6,509 nucleotides of DNA from Variovorax sp. (GCA_028292835.1 JAQGLP010000017.1:1-6509); one strand, 5' to 3'. Positions 1 to 6,509 are shown, numbered from the stretch's first letter. Notes: generated from the letters alone by a model not told the origin. A program made the numbers and translations.

Positions 1-469
1 CACCAACATCGCCGACGTCAACCGCGCCAAGCGCGAGTTGGAGCGCCTGAAGCGCATCGCCAAAAGCGAGGGCTTGTGGGACCCCGCGACCGGTGGCGCC
101 GATGCCCAGCGCTTCCGCGACGAGATCGCCAAGCTCGAGGTCGACGTGGTGGCGCTGGAGATGCTGGTGCTGCGCGTGCTCTCGGCCGCCACCTCGGGCA
201 AGAATTCGCTCGACATCGCCGGCCTGCTCAAGATCAAGGGCAGCGAGATCCAGCAGCGCTACAGCGAACTCATGATGCTGGCCGCCGGCGCGTTCGCGCT
301 GCCGCGGATCGAGGAGGCCATGGAGGCCGGCTGGCAGGGCGACTTCCCCGGCGGCGACGCCTCGCTCGCGCCGCTGGCCCCCACCTACTTCAACATGCGC
401 AAGACCACGATCTACGGCGGCTCTAACGAAGTCCAGCGCAACATCGTGGCCCAGACCGTGCTCGGCTAA
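1..469 (+). CDS. Acyl-CoA dehydrogenase, C-terminal part (probable large subunit of a two-subunit enzyme)
   Basis: This is the 3' end of a gene that begins before the window; 155 codons from position 2 to the TAA at 467-469 are visible. The sequence fits the all-helical C-terminal domain of FAD-dependent acyl-CoA dehydrogenases, which oxidise an acyl-CoA to the 2-enoyl-CoA and pass electrons to electron-transfer flavoprotein. The clearest sign is the terminal motif IYGGSNEVQRNIVAQTVLG (from about 410), a typical family ending. In medium-chain type enzymes the residue after IY is the catalytic Glu (IYEG); here it is Gly, as in many paired or long-chain type members, so the base probably sits elsewhere in the missing part. 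The next gene starts 12 bases downstream and is also an acyl-CoA dehydrogenase, which suggests an alpha/beta pair like PimC/PimD. Family assignment is firm; substrate and pairing are inference. An internal TTG at 38 is not the true start, because the frame is open to the window edge. Confidence 0.93.
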   Translation, partial: TNIADVNRAKRELERLKRIAKSEGLWDPATGGADAQRFRDEIAKLEVDVVALEMLVLRVLSAATSGKNSLDIAGLLKIKGSEIQQRYSELMMLAAGAFALPRIEEAMEAGWQGDFPGGDASLAPLAPTYFNMRKTTIYGGSNEVQRNIVAQTVLG

Positions 470-474
470 GGAGA
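468..474 (+). promoter_or_regulatory. Ribosome binding site of the second acyl-CoA dehydrogenase gene
   Basis: AAGGAGA overlaps the TAA stop of the upstream gene and lies 7 bases before the ATG at 482. This near-perfect Shine-Dalgarno fixes the start of the downstream gene. Its overlap with the preceding stop suggests co-transcription and possibly coupled translation. Confidence 0.85.
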
Positions 475-481
475 CAAGAAC

Positions 482-1597
482 ATGGATTTCAACTTCTCAA
501 ACGACCAGGAGCAGCTGCGCGACGCCGTCCGCAAGTGGGTCGATAAGGGCTATGACTTCGAGCGCCGCCGCGCCATCGAGAAGGAGGGCGGCTTCTCGCG
601 CGAGGCCTGGGACGAGCTGGCCGGCCTCGGGCTGGCGGGGCTCTACATTCCCGAAGACGACGGCGGCCTCGGCATGGGCCCGGTCGAGGGCATGGTGGTG
701 ATGGAGGAACTGGGCCGCGGCATGGTGATGGAGCCGCTGGCGCAGACGCTGATCGCCGGCGCGGTGCTGGCCGGCTACGGCGACCAGGACCTGAAGGAAA
801 GCTGGCTGCCGCGCATCGCCGGCGGCCAGGCGCTGGTGGTGCTGGCCTGCCAGGAGCGCAAGGCGCGCTGGCGGCTCGACGCCTGCGAGGCCCGGGCCAC
901 CGTTGCGGGAGACGGCCACACCGTCACCGGCGCCAAGAGCCTGGTGCCGGCGGGCGACCAGGCCGACGCCTTCCTGGTGCCGGCGATGCTCGACGGCCGG
1001 ATCGCCCTCTTTCTGGTCGAGCACCCGGCCCACGGTGTCGAGGCGCGCGGCTACGGCACGCAGGATGGCAGCCGCGCCGCCGAGGTGACGTTCGACAACG
1101 CGGCCGCGACGCTGGTCACGAGGGATGGCCTCGCGGCGCTGGAGCACGCGGTGGACATCGGCATCGCCGCCACCTGCGCCGAGGGCGTGGGCGTGATGGA
1201 CAAGACGCTGGAACTCACGGTCGAGTACATGAACACACGCAAGCAGTTCGGCGTCGCGATCGCCAACTTCCAGGCGCTGCGCCACCGCGTCGCCGACATG
1301 AAGATGCAGCTGGAACTGGCCCGCTCGATGAGCTACTACGCGAGCCTGAAGCTCAACGCCCCGGCGGCCGAGCGCCGCCAGGCGATGGCGCGCGCCAAGT
1401 ACCAGCTGGGCGTCTCGATGCGCTTCGTCGGGCAGAACTCGGTGCAGCTGCACGGCGGCATCGGCATGACCGACGAGTACATCGGCAGCCACTACTTTCG
1501 CAAGCTCACGCAGCTGGAGATGAGCTTCGGCGACACGCTGCACCAGCTCGGCGAGGTGTCGGCGCGCATGGAGGAAACGGCCGGCGTGTTCGCCTGA
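482..1597 (+). CDS. Acyl-CoA dehydrogenase, pimeloyl-CoA dehydrogenase small-subunit type
   Basis: A complete 371-residue FAD-dependent acyl-CoA dehydrogenase, the usual length for the family. The N-terminal helical domain (about 1-115) opens with MDFNFSNDQEQLRDAV. The middle beta domain spans roughly 116-215 and the C-terminal helical domain 216-371. FAD-contact motifs are visible: TRKQFG (252-257) and QLHGGIGMT (322-330). By recall it resembles the small subunit of pimeloyl-CoA dehydrogenase (PimD type), including the YGTQDGSRAAEVTFD stretch (191-205) and the ending SFGDTLHQL (348-356). Where single-subunit enzymes carry the catalytic Glu near the C-terminus, this protein has Gly-Asp (350-351). 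The isovaleryl-CoA dehydrogenase-type position near 227 also lacks Glu in my hand alignment. It may therefore be non-catalytic or share a site with the upstream subunit. The likely role is beta-oxidation of dicarboxylic or other unusual acyl-CoAs in the cytoplasm. Family is firm; substrate and partnership are inferred. Confidence 0.93.
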   Translation: MDFNFSNDQEQLRDAVRKWVDKGYDFERRRAIEKEGGFSREAWDELAGLGLAGLYIPEDDGGLGMGPVEGMVVMEELGRGMVMEPLAQTLIAGAVLAGYGDQDLKESWLPRIAGGQALVVLACQERKARWRLDACEARATVAGDGHTVTGAKSLVPAGDQADAFLVPAMLDGRIALFLVEHPAHGVEARGYGTQDGSRAAEVTFDNAAATLVTRDGLAALEHAVDIGIAATCAEGVGVMDKTLELTVEYMNTRKQFGVAIANFQALRHRVADMKMQLELARSMSYYASLKLNAPAAERRQAMARAKYQLGVSMRFVGQNSVQLHGGIGMTDEYIGSHYFRKLTQLEMSFGDTLHQLGEVSARMEETAGVFA

Positions 1598-1630
1598 GGC
1601 GGGTGTCGGGCCAACATGCGCCCATCCGCC
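1598..1630 (+). repeat. Interrupted inverted repeat just after the dehydrogenase stop
   Basis: GGCGG (1598-1602) pairs with CCGCC (1626-1630), and inside it GGGC (1608-1611) pairs with GCCC (1620-1623) around an 8-base loop. An unequal internal bulge separates the two stems. No T-tract follows, so it is not a terminator by itself. It could stabilise the 3' end of the operon transcript, or be chance in GC-rich DNA. Confidence 0.3.
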
Positions 1631-1648
1631 GACGGCCCAGCGACCTAG

Positions 1649-1669
1649 GCGCTAGCATTTTGATAGCGC
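1649..1669. repeat. Small intergenic inverted repeat, Comamonadaceae-like
   Basis: GCGCTA (1649-1654) and TAGCGC (1664-1669) are perfect inverted arms around GCATTTTGA. The AT-rich core contrasts with the surrounding GC-rich DNA. The wording (GCGCTAGC...TTTTGATAGC) resembles short repeats I recall between genes in Comamonadaceae genomes, often next to terminators. The inverted repeat is directly visible; its membership in a repeat family is recollection and was not searched. Confidence 0.5.
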
Positions 1670-1674
1670 TCAAT

Positions 1675-1709
1675 GCCCGCCAGTCTTGCGCTGGCGGGCT
1701 TTTTCGTTT
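1675..1709 (+). terminator. Rho-independent terminator of the acyl-CoA dehydrogenase operon
   Basis: GCCCGCCAG (1675-1683) and CTGGCGGGC (1691-1699) form a perfect 9-bp GC-rich stem with a 7-base loop, followed immediately by TTTTT (1700-1704), CG, and TTT (1707-1709). This is a classic intrinsic terminator for the upstream plus-strand genes. It ends only 3 bases before the ATG at 1713 of the next gene on the same strand. Confidence 0.88.
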
Positions 1710-1712
1710 GCA

Positions 1713-3104
1713 ATGGAGACCCACTTGCCCACCCGTCGCCAACTGATCGCAACCGGCTTGGCCACCGGCCTGCTCGCCGCCTGCTCCACCATGCCTGCGC
1801 CCGCCGAACGCCCGCCGATTGTCTTCATGCACGGCAACGGCGACTCGGCGGCGTTGTGGCAGACCACCTTGTGGCGTTTCGAGTCCAACGGCTGGCCGCG
1901 CGAACGGCTGTTCGCGCTCGACCAGCCCTACCCCCTGGCGCGCGACGACGACGCCGTGGCGCAACCGGGGCGCAGCGGCACGGCCGAATCGATGGCGTTC
2001 CTCCAGGCCGAGATCGAGCGCGTGCTCAAGGCCACGGGCGCCGCCCGGGTGGTGCTCGTCGGCAACTCGCGCGGCGGCAACACCATCCGCAACTACGTGC
2101 AAAACGGCGGTGGCGACCGCGTGGTGAGCCATGTGGTCCTGGGCGGCAATCCGGCGCACGGCATCTGGGCCGTGAAGGGCTTTCGCGAGGGCAACGAATT
2201 CTCGGCACTCAGCCCCTTCATGCGCCAGCTCAACGCGCCCAAGGACGCGGCCGGCAACGAGGTCACGCCCGGCGTGAAATGGCTGACGCTGCGCTCGGAC
2301 CGCAACGACAAGTACGCGCAGCCCGATGGCGTGTGGATCGGCGCTCCCGGCATGGCCACGAACATCGGCTTCGACGGTCCGGCGCTCCAGGGCGCCACCA
2401 ACCTGGTGCTGCCGGGCGCGGACCACCGGGAGACCTCGTTCTCGCCGGCCGCCTTCGCCGCGACCTGGCGGTTCCTGACGGGCGATGCCCCGCGCCCCAC
2501 CGGCGTGGCGCCCGAAGCGGCCGTCACGCTGTCCGGCAACGTGACCGGGATGGGGCTCGACCCGCTCGACGCCCGCAGCGGCGCTTACGCAAACAACCTG
2601 CCCCTGGCGGGTGCCCGGCTTGAAGTGTTTGCCATCGATTCCGCAGCAGGCACGCGGCGCGGCCCGGCGGCATGGGAGCAGGCCATCGGCCGCGACGGCC
2701 GCTGGGGCCCGATGGCGGCGCAGCCCGGCAGCGCCTACGAATTCGTGGTGAGCGCCCCCGGTTATGCGACCACGCACATCTACCGTGGCCCGTTCCCGCG
2801 TTCGAGCGGCGTGGTCCACCTGCGCCCCGAGCGCATGGCCGAGGCCGATCGCGGGGCCGGCGCCATCGTCGTCTTCACGCGTCCACGCGGCTATTTCGAT
2901 GCGCAGCGCGACACCGTGCGCTTCGACGGCCAGAGTCCGCCGCCCGGCGTGCCGCCGCAGGGCGCGGGCGTGTCGAGCTCGAAGCTCAGGCTGGCGAGCG
3001 AGACACCGCGCGCCGTCGCCGGCGAATTCAATGGCGAGCGCGTCGTGGGGCAAACCTGGCCGGCCGCGCAGGGTCATCTCAGCGTGCTGGAGCTGACGTA
3101 CTGA
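1713..3104 (+). CDS. Secreted alpha/beta-hydrolase lipoprotein (lipase/esterase type) with C-terminal beta-rich domain
   Basis: A 463-residue predicted exported hydrolase. The N-terminus has a twin-arginine-like motif TRRQLI (7-12), a hydrophobic stretch and a lipobox LAAC with Cys24. Residue +2 is Ser rather than Asp, consistent with outer-membrane sorting. The alpha/beta-hydrolase domain (about 33-257) shows HGNGD (40-44, oxyanion loop), the nucleophile elbow GNSRG with Ser119, an acid candidate at Asp196 or Asp199, and His238 in GADHRE. Residues about 266-463 are a separate part rich in predicted beta strands. This layout and length recall Archaeoglobus fulgidus-type lipases with a C-terminal beta-barrel, by memory only. 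It probably hydrolyses esters or lipids in the periplasm or at the cell surface; the substrate is unknown. The ATG at 1713 is taken as the start but has no good ribosome site. TTG at 1725 is preceded by GGAGA (1715-1719) and would give MPTRRQ, keeping the signal peptide; it may be the real start. TTG at 1686 lies inside the terminator and is unlikely. Confidence 0.88.
   Translation: METHLPTRRQLIATGLATGLLAACSTMPAPAERPPIVFMHGNGDSAALWQTTLWRFESNGWPRERLFALDQPYPLARDDDAVAQPGRSGTAESMAFLQAEIERVLKATGAARVVLVGNSRGGNTIRNYVQNGGGDRVVSHVVLGGNPAHGIWAVKGFREGNEFSALSPFMRQLNAPKDAAGNEVTPGVKWLTLRSDRNDKYAQPDGVWIGAPGMATNIGFDGPALQGATNLVLPGADHRETSFSPAAFAATWRFLTGDAPRPTGVAPEAAVTLSGNVTGMGLDPLDARSGAYANNLPLAGARLEVFAIDSAAGTRRGPAAWEQAIGRDGRWGPMAAQPGSAYEFVVSAPGYATTHIYRGPFPRSSGVVHLRPERMAEADRGAGAIVVFTRPRGYFDAQRDTVRFDGQSPPPGVPPQGAGVSSSKLRLASETPRAVAGEFNGERVVGQTWPAAQGHLSVLELTY
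1715..1719 (+). promoter_or_regulatory. Possible ribosome binding site favouring a TTG start at 1725
   Basis: GGAGA lies 5 bases before the TTG at 1725, in frame with the hydrolase. The only other nearby candidate, GGCGGG (1693-1698), is buried in the terminator stem 14 bases before the ATG at 1713. If GGAGA is used, the protein is four residues shorter and starts just before the twin-arginine motif. Confidence 0.45.
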
Positions 3105-3161
3105 GAAGCCGGCCGAACGCCGGGTGCGTGCCGCTTTCCAGGCTGCCGCGCCGAGGCGCCT

Positions 3162-6100
3162 TTACTGGAGCGAACCGGTGACCTGCTTCCTGCCGATCCG
3201 ATAGGTCTGCATCAGGACGTCGAGCGGTTCGGGCCGATGCACCAGGTAGCCCTGCGCGAAATGGATGCCGATGTCGCGCAGCTCCGCCAGGATGTCGTCG
3301 TCGGTGACGAATTCGGCGATCGTCTTCACGCCCATCACCCGGGCCACCTCGTGGAAGCAGCGCACGGTGGCCCGGTCGAGCGGGTCTTGCACCAGGTCGC
3401 GCACGAACTGCCCGTCGATCTTGAGGTAGTCGACCGGCAGCGCCTTCAGGTAGCCGAACGACGAGGCGCCGGCGCCGAAGTCGTCGAGCGCGATGCGCAC
3501 GCCGAGCGAGCGCATGTCGGCGATGAACGCGTTGGCGTCCGCCAGGTGCGTGATGGCGGCGGTTTCCGTGATCTCGAAGCACAGCTTGCGTGTGTCGATG
3601 GCCAGCGACGACGCCAGATCGGCCACGAAGCGGTGAAACGCGCGGTCGCCGATGGACTGGCCCGACAGGTTCACGAACAGGGTGCCCAGGCCCTCCAGGT
3701 TCACGGCATCGCATGCCAGCCACTCGAAGACATGGCGCACCACCCAGCGGTCGATGCGCGGCATCATGTGAAAACGCTCGGCCGCCGGCAGGAAGGCGCC
3801 CGGCAGGATGGGGGGTCCGCTGCCCTCCTCCCGCAGGCGCAGCAGCACCTCGCAGTGCAGCCTGCCGTCGCCCGCGCGCCCGATCGGCGCGATGCGCTGG
3901 CCCCACAGCATGAAGCGGTCCTCGTCGAGCGCCTGCTCCAGCCGGCTGGCCCAGGCGTTCTGGTTTTCGCGCGCGCGCACCAGGATGTCATTGTCGAGCC
4001 AGACATGGACACGGTTGCGTCCGGCCTCCTTGGCGGCGTAGCAGGCGCTGTCGGCGGCCTGCAGGGCGGCTCCAAGCTGAGTCCAGCGAGCGTCCAGCGG
4101 CACCAGGCCGATGCTCGCGCCGATACGAAAGCGCTGGCTTTCATGGATGAACCGGTATTCCTCCATCTTGTCGCAGATGCTCTGCGCCACCCGTTGCGCC
4201 TGCTCGACCTTGCAGTTCTCCAGCAGGATGCCGAATTCGTCGCCGCCCAGCCGCGCCAGCGTGTCGTGGCTGCGCATGCAGCTCTCCATCAGGCGGCTGA
4301 CCTGGCACAGCAGCCGGTCGCCCATGGCGTGACCACAGGTGTCGTTGATCAGCTTGAACTCGTCCAGGTCGATGTACATCAGGGAATGGGTGGCGCCGTC
4401 GTCCCGGCTCGAGGCCAGCACGCGCTCCAGCCGCGCCTCGAACTCGGTGCGGTTCACCAGGTTGGTCAGCGCGTCGTACCGGGCGCGCCGCGTGATCTCG
4501 TCGTTTAGCCGGCGCTGCTGCGAGACATCGTGGAACACCAGCACCACGCCGAGGATGTTGTTGTGCGTGTCGCGGATCGGCGCCGCCGTGTCCTCGATGC
4601 CGTACTCGGCGCCGTCGCGCGACACCAGCAGCGAGCGGCTGGAGGGCACCGTTGTCTCGATCCCCTTCAGGCACAGCGTCACCCGGTTTTCCTCGGGCTG
4701 CCGGGTGTCCTCGTTGATGACCTGGAACACCTCGGAAAGCGGCCGCCCGTAGGCCGCCTCGCTGCTCCAGCCGGTCATGCGCTCGGCCGCCTGGTTGAGC
4801 CAGCGCACTCCGCCCGCGGCATCGGTCGTGATGACCGCGTCGCCGATCGATTTGAGCGTGACGCGCATCAGTTCGTGGCTTTCGGTCAGCAGGCGTTCGG
4901 CCAGCTTGCGCTCGGTGATGTCCTGGAAGGCTCCGAAGGTCCGCACGGCCTTGCCGTCCTCGTACTCGATCTCGCCGGCGGTGCGCACCCAGGCCTGGCG
5001 CCCCTTGGCGGTCACGAGCGGCAGCTCCAGGTCCCACGGCCAGCCGTGCTCGATGCCTTCCTGCAGTGCCCGCGCGAGGGCCGCGCGCGCCGGCGGCGCA
5101 TAGAACTGCTTGGCCTCCTCCAGCGTCGGCTGGCAGTCCGCCGACAGGCCGTGCATGCGGCGGGTCTGGCTGGACCAGGTCAGGGTCTGCGTCAGCAGGT
5201 CCAGCTGCCAAGCCCCGACGCCCGCGAGCTGTCCGGCGCGGTCGAGCAATTGCTCGCTGGCGCGCAACTGCTGCTCGATGCGGCGGAACCGGGTGTGGTC
5301 CTCCACCACGCCGACGAAGCCGTTGACCTCGCCCAGCTTGTCATAGACCGGAAGGGCGCGGACATGCAGATGGTGAGTGCCGGTCTGGGGCAGCACGACG
5401 CGGAACTCCACGTCGTAGAGCGCGCCTTCGGCAAGCATCTTGCGCCAGCACTCGACCGTCGCCTGGCGGTCGTCCGGATGAATGTTGTGGGACCAGCCCA
5501 GGTCCAGTCCCTGCTGCGCATCCCGGCCCAGCATTTCCTGCAAGCGGGCATTGAGGTAGGTGTTGTGCCCGGCCTTGTCGGCATGGAAGACGCCGATGGG
5601 CGACGAGTCCGACAGCGCGCGGTAGTGCGCCTCGCTCAGGGCAAGCGCCCGCTCGGTTTCCTTGCGCTCCGACACGTCGCGCGAGATGGCGGAGACCCCG
5701 ATGACCTCCCCCTTCTCGTCGCGAACCGGCGACAGCGTGGCCGCCACGACGAGGCTGGACCCATCCTTTCGCACGCGCATGCGTTCCGCATGCCGCACGA
5801 TCTCGCCGGCGCGCACCCGCCGGTTCAGCTCCGCCTCCTCCGCCCGCACCTCCGTCTGGGGCGGGAAGATCGTGCTGACCTGGCGTCCGAGCATTTCCTC
5901 GCGGCCATAGCCGAACATGTGCTCGGCGCCCGCGTTCCAGTGCGTCACGATGCCATCCATGCTGGTGCCAATGATGGCGTCGTCGCTGCTCTCGACGATG
6001 GCGACCAGGCGCTTGGCCTGCTCCTGGGCCTGGCGCAAATCGGTGATGTCCCTGCTCAGGGAGATGAATCCGTCGGGGACGCTGTCCGCCGTCTGCGTCG

Positions 6101-6509
6101 GCAGCAGCTGGATGTTGATGACGCGCACCGTGCCGTCCGGGCGGGTCACCGAGGCGTCGTATTTTTCCACCTGGCCGGCCAGGGCCGCTTCGAAATATGT
6201 CCGGGAGTGCTCCCACACCTGCGGCCCGGAGATTTCCAAAAGCGTGCGACCCTGCATGGACCCGATCGGCAGGCCGAGCGCGTACTCGTCCAGGCCATTG
6301 CTGAACCGGTTGCGCAGGTCCGGCCCCCAGGAGCTGATGCCGATCGGCAGGGCGTACAGCATCGAGCGCATCACGGCGTTGTCGCCGAAAAGCTCGTCCT
6401 CGTAGCTGTTCTTGGCACGCATCGCCACAGCGAGGCCCTTTTGGCGCATTTCCAGTGCTTCGGCGGCGATACCGGCCAGGTATCGAAGGGCGGCACGCTG
6501 GCTGTCGTC
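3162..6509 (-). CDS. Cytoplasmic multi-PAS diguanylate cyclase/phosphodiesterase (PAS x5-GGDEF-EAL), possibly 5'-partial
   Basis: A signalling protein predicted to make and degrade cyclic di-GMP. Counting from the ATG at 6449 there are 1095 residues: PAS1 about 25-138, PAS2 145-262, PAS3 272-388, PAS4 397-514, PAS5 522-644, GGDEF 650-818, EAL 828-1085. PAS ends are marked by SRDITDL, SRDVSERK and FQDITERK. GGDEF is intact (735-739) with metal-ligand Asp694 and an inhibitory-site RSHD (726-729) five residues upstream. The EAL signature is EVLLR (867-871, fits ExLxR). Asn927, Glu959, Glu962, DDFG (989-992), K-I-D (1010-1012), Glu1046 and QGYLVHRP (1066-1073) are also present, so both activities look possible. 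No signal peptide or membrane segment is seen, so the PAS domains probably sense a cytoplasmic cue or cofactor; the ligand cannot be told. The frame stays open for 20 more codons to the window edge (DDSQRAALRYLAGIAAEALE), so the gene may begin outside. Alternative starts are ATG 6449 (no ribosome site) and GTG 6428 (good site). It converges with the hydrolase gene. Confidence 0.93.
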   Translation of the reverse strand, partial: DDSQRAALRYLAGIAAEALEMRQKGLAVAMRAKNSYEDELFGDNAVMRSMLYALPIGISSWGPDLRNRFSNGLDEYALGLPIGSMQGRTLLEISGPQVWEHSRTYFEAALAGQVEKYDASVTRPDGTVRVINIQLLPTQTADSVPDGFISLSRDITDLRQAQEQAKRLVAIVESSDDAIIGTSMDGIVTHWNAGAEHMFGYGREEMLGRQVSTIFPPQTEVRAEEAELNRRVRAGEIVRHAERMRVRKDGSSLVVAATLSPVRDEKGEVIGVSAISRDVSERKETERALALSEAHYRALSDSSPIGVFHADKAGHNTYLNARLQEMLGRDAQQGLDLGWSHNIHPDDRQATVECWRKMLAEGALYDVEFRVVLPQTGTHHLHVRALPVYDKLGEVNGFVGVVEDHTRFRRIEQQLRASEQLLDRAGQLAGVGAWQLDLLTQTLTWSSQTRRMHGLSADCQPTLEEAKQFYAPPARAALARALQEGIEHGWPWDLELPLVTAKGRQAWVRTAGEIEYEDGKAVRTFGAFQDITERKLAERLLTESHELMRVTLKSIGDAVITTDAAGGVRWLNQAAERMTGWSSEAAYGRPLSEVFQVINEDTRQPEENRVTLCLKGIETTVPSSRSLLVSRDGAEYGIEDTAAPIRDTHNNILGVVLVFHDVSQQRRLNDEITRRARYDALTNLVNRTEFEARLERVLASSRDDGATHSLMYIDLDEFKLINDTCGHAMGDRLLCQVSRLMESCMRSHDTLARLGGDEFGILLENCKVEQAQRVAQSICDKMEEYRFIHESQRFRIGASIGLVPLDARWTQLGAALQAADSACYAAKEAGRNRVHVWLDNDILVRARENQNAWASRLEQALDEDRFMLWGQRIAPIGRAGDGRLHCEVLLRLREEGSGPPILPGAFLPAAERFHMMPRIDRWVVRHVFEWLACDAVNLEGLGTLFVNLSGQSIGDRAFHRFVADLASSLAIDTRKLCFEITETAAITHLADANAFIADMRSLGVRIALDDFGAGASSFGYLKALPVDYLKIDGQFVRDLVQDPLDRATVRCFHEVARVMGVKTIAEFVTDDDILAELRDIGIHFAQGYLVHRPEPLDVLMQTYRIGRKQVTGSLQ
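3837..3851 (-). other. EAL-domain signature (EVLLR)
   Basis: Codes for Glu-Val-Leu-Leu-Arg, the ExLxR signature of the cyclic di-GMP phosphodiesterase domain. The Glu is the first metal ligand. Val in place of Ala is common in active members. The other metal and catalytic residues follow in the expected order. Confidence 0.9.
4233..4247 (-). other. GGDEF active-site motif
   Basis: Codes for the intact Gly-Gly-Asp-Glu-Phe loop of the diguanylate cyclase domain, which joins two GTP molecules into cyclic di-GMP. The RSHD inhibitory site is encoded just upstream in the gene (4263-4274), so product feedback is expected if the domain is active. Confidence 0.93.
6436..6442 (-). promoter_or_regulatory. 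Possible ribosome binding site for a GTG start of the PAS-GGDEF-EAL gene
   Basis: On the minus strand AAAAGGG lies 7 bases before an in-frame GTG (6426-6428). That start would give a protein 7 residues shorter than from the ATG at 6449, leaving all domains intact. It competes with the possibility that the frame continues past the window edge, in which case this is chance. Confidence 0.35.

Noticed and set aside
497..1543. Minus-strand open frame of 348 codons opposite the second acyl-CoA dehydrogenase
   Set aside because: Its His/Ala/Arg/Val-rich low-complexity translation matches no family I recognise and mirrors GC-rich codons of the real gene.
1686..1712. TTG at 1686 as the start of the hydrolase
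   Set aside because: It lies in the loop of the terminator hairpin and would add nine residues encoded by the terminator itself ahead of the signal peptide.
1686..1714. Promoter-like pair TTGCGC and TGCAAT with 17-base spacing overlapping the terminator
   Set aside because: Only 3 of 6 and 4 of 6 bases match the sigma-70 consensus, and the implied transcript would begin after the ATG and remove the likely ribosome site.
1506..3077. Minus-strand open frame of 523 codons spanning the terminator and the hydrolase gene
   Set aside because: It runs across the intergenic terminator and two real genes, and its Arg/Gly/Ala/His-rich translation shows no motifs. It is a shadow caused by high GC at third positions.
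3105..3164. Possible terminators between the convergent genes (CCGGC/GCCGG at 3109-3123; GCGC/GCGC at 3148-3159)
   Set aside because: The stems are only 4-5 bp and no proper T-tract follows on either strand, so they are not distinguishable from chance in GC-rich DNA.
3237..4508. Plus-strand open frame of 423 codons opposite the GGDEF-EAL region
   Set aside because: The strand below it encodes intact GGDEF and EAL motifs in order. The plus frame gives a Gln/Val/His/Ala-rich translation without recognisable domains.

Overview
The window is a GC-rich stretch of ordinary bacterial chromosome. It most likely comes from a betaproteobacterium of the Comamonadaceae (Variovorax-like). That placement rests on the GC-rich third codon positions, the paired acyl-CoA dehydrogenases, and an intergenic repeat ending in a CCCGCCAG...CTGGCGGG terminator. 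It is a judgement from memory, not the result of a search.

Layout: positions 1-1597 (+ strand) hold the 3' end of one acyl-CoA dehydrogenase gene and a complete second one. They are 12 bases apart with a strong Shine-Dalgarno between them, so they form an operon. The second protein resembles the small subunit of the pimeloyl-CoA dehydrogenase pair, which suggests that the two make a heteromeric flavoenzyme for fatty or dicarboxylic acyl-CoA beta-oxidation. Positions 1598-1712 hold three successive inverted repeats, the last a clear rho-independent terminator that ends the operon. Positions 1713-3104 (+) encode a secreted lipoprotein of the alpha/beta-hydrolase fold (lipase or esterase type) with a C-terminal beta-rich domain. 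Its start lies only a few bases after the terminator. Positions 3105-3161 separate two convergent genes and show no strong terminator.

Positions 3162-6509 (- strand) are filled by one large soluble signalling protein with five PAS domains, a GGDEF domain and an EAL domain. The motifs needed for both making and degrading cyclic di-GMP are present, as is an RxxD inhibitory site. Its reading frame stays open to the right edge of the window, so the true N-terminus may lie outside.

The genes do not form an obvious single system. The acyl-CoA dehydrogenases and the lipase could both serve lipid use, but the terminator separates them, and the cyclic di-GMP protein is on the opposite strand. I found no RNA genes, mobile elements, CRISPR array or phage genes, and no gene-free stretch longer than 300 bases. 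I saw no convincing new system. The most unusual local features are the terminator abutting the lipase start and the unresolved start of the PAS-GGDEF-EAL protein.
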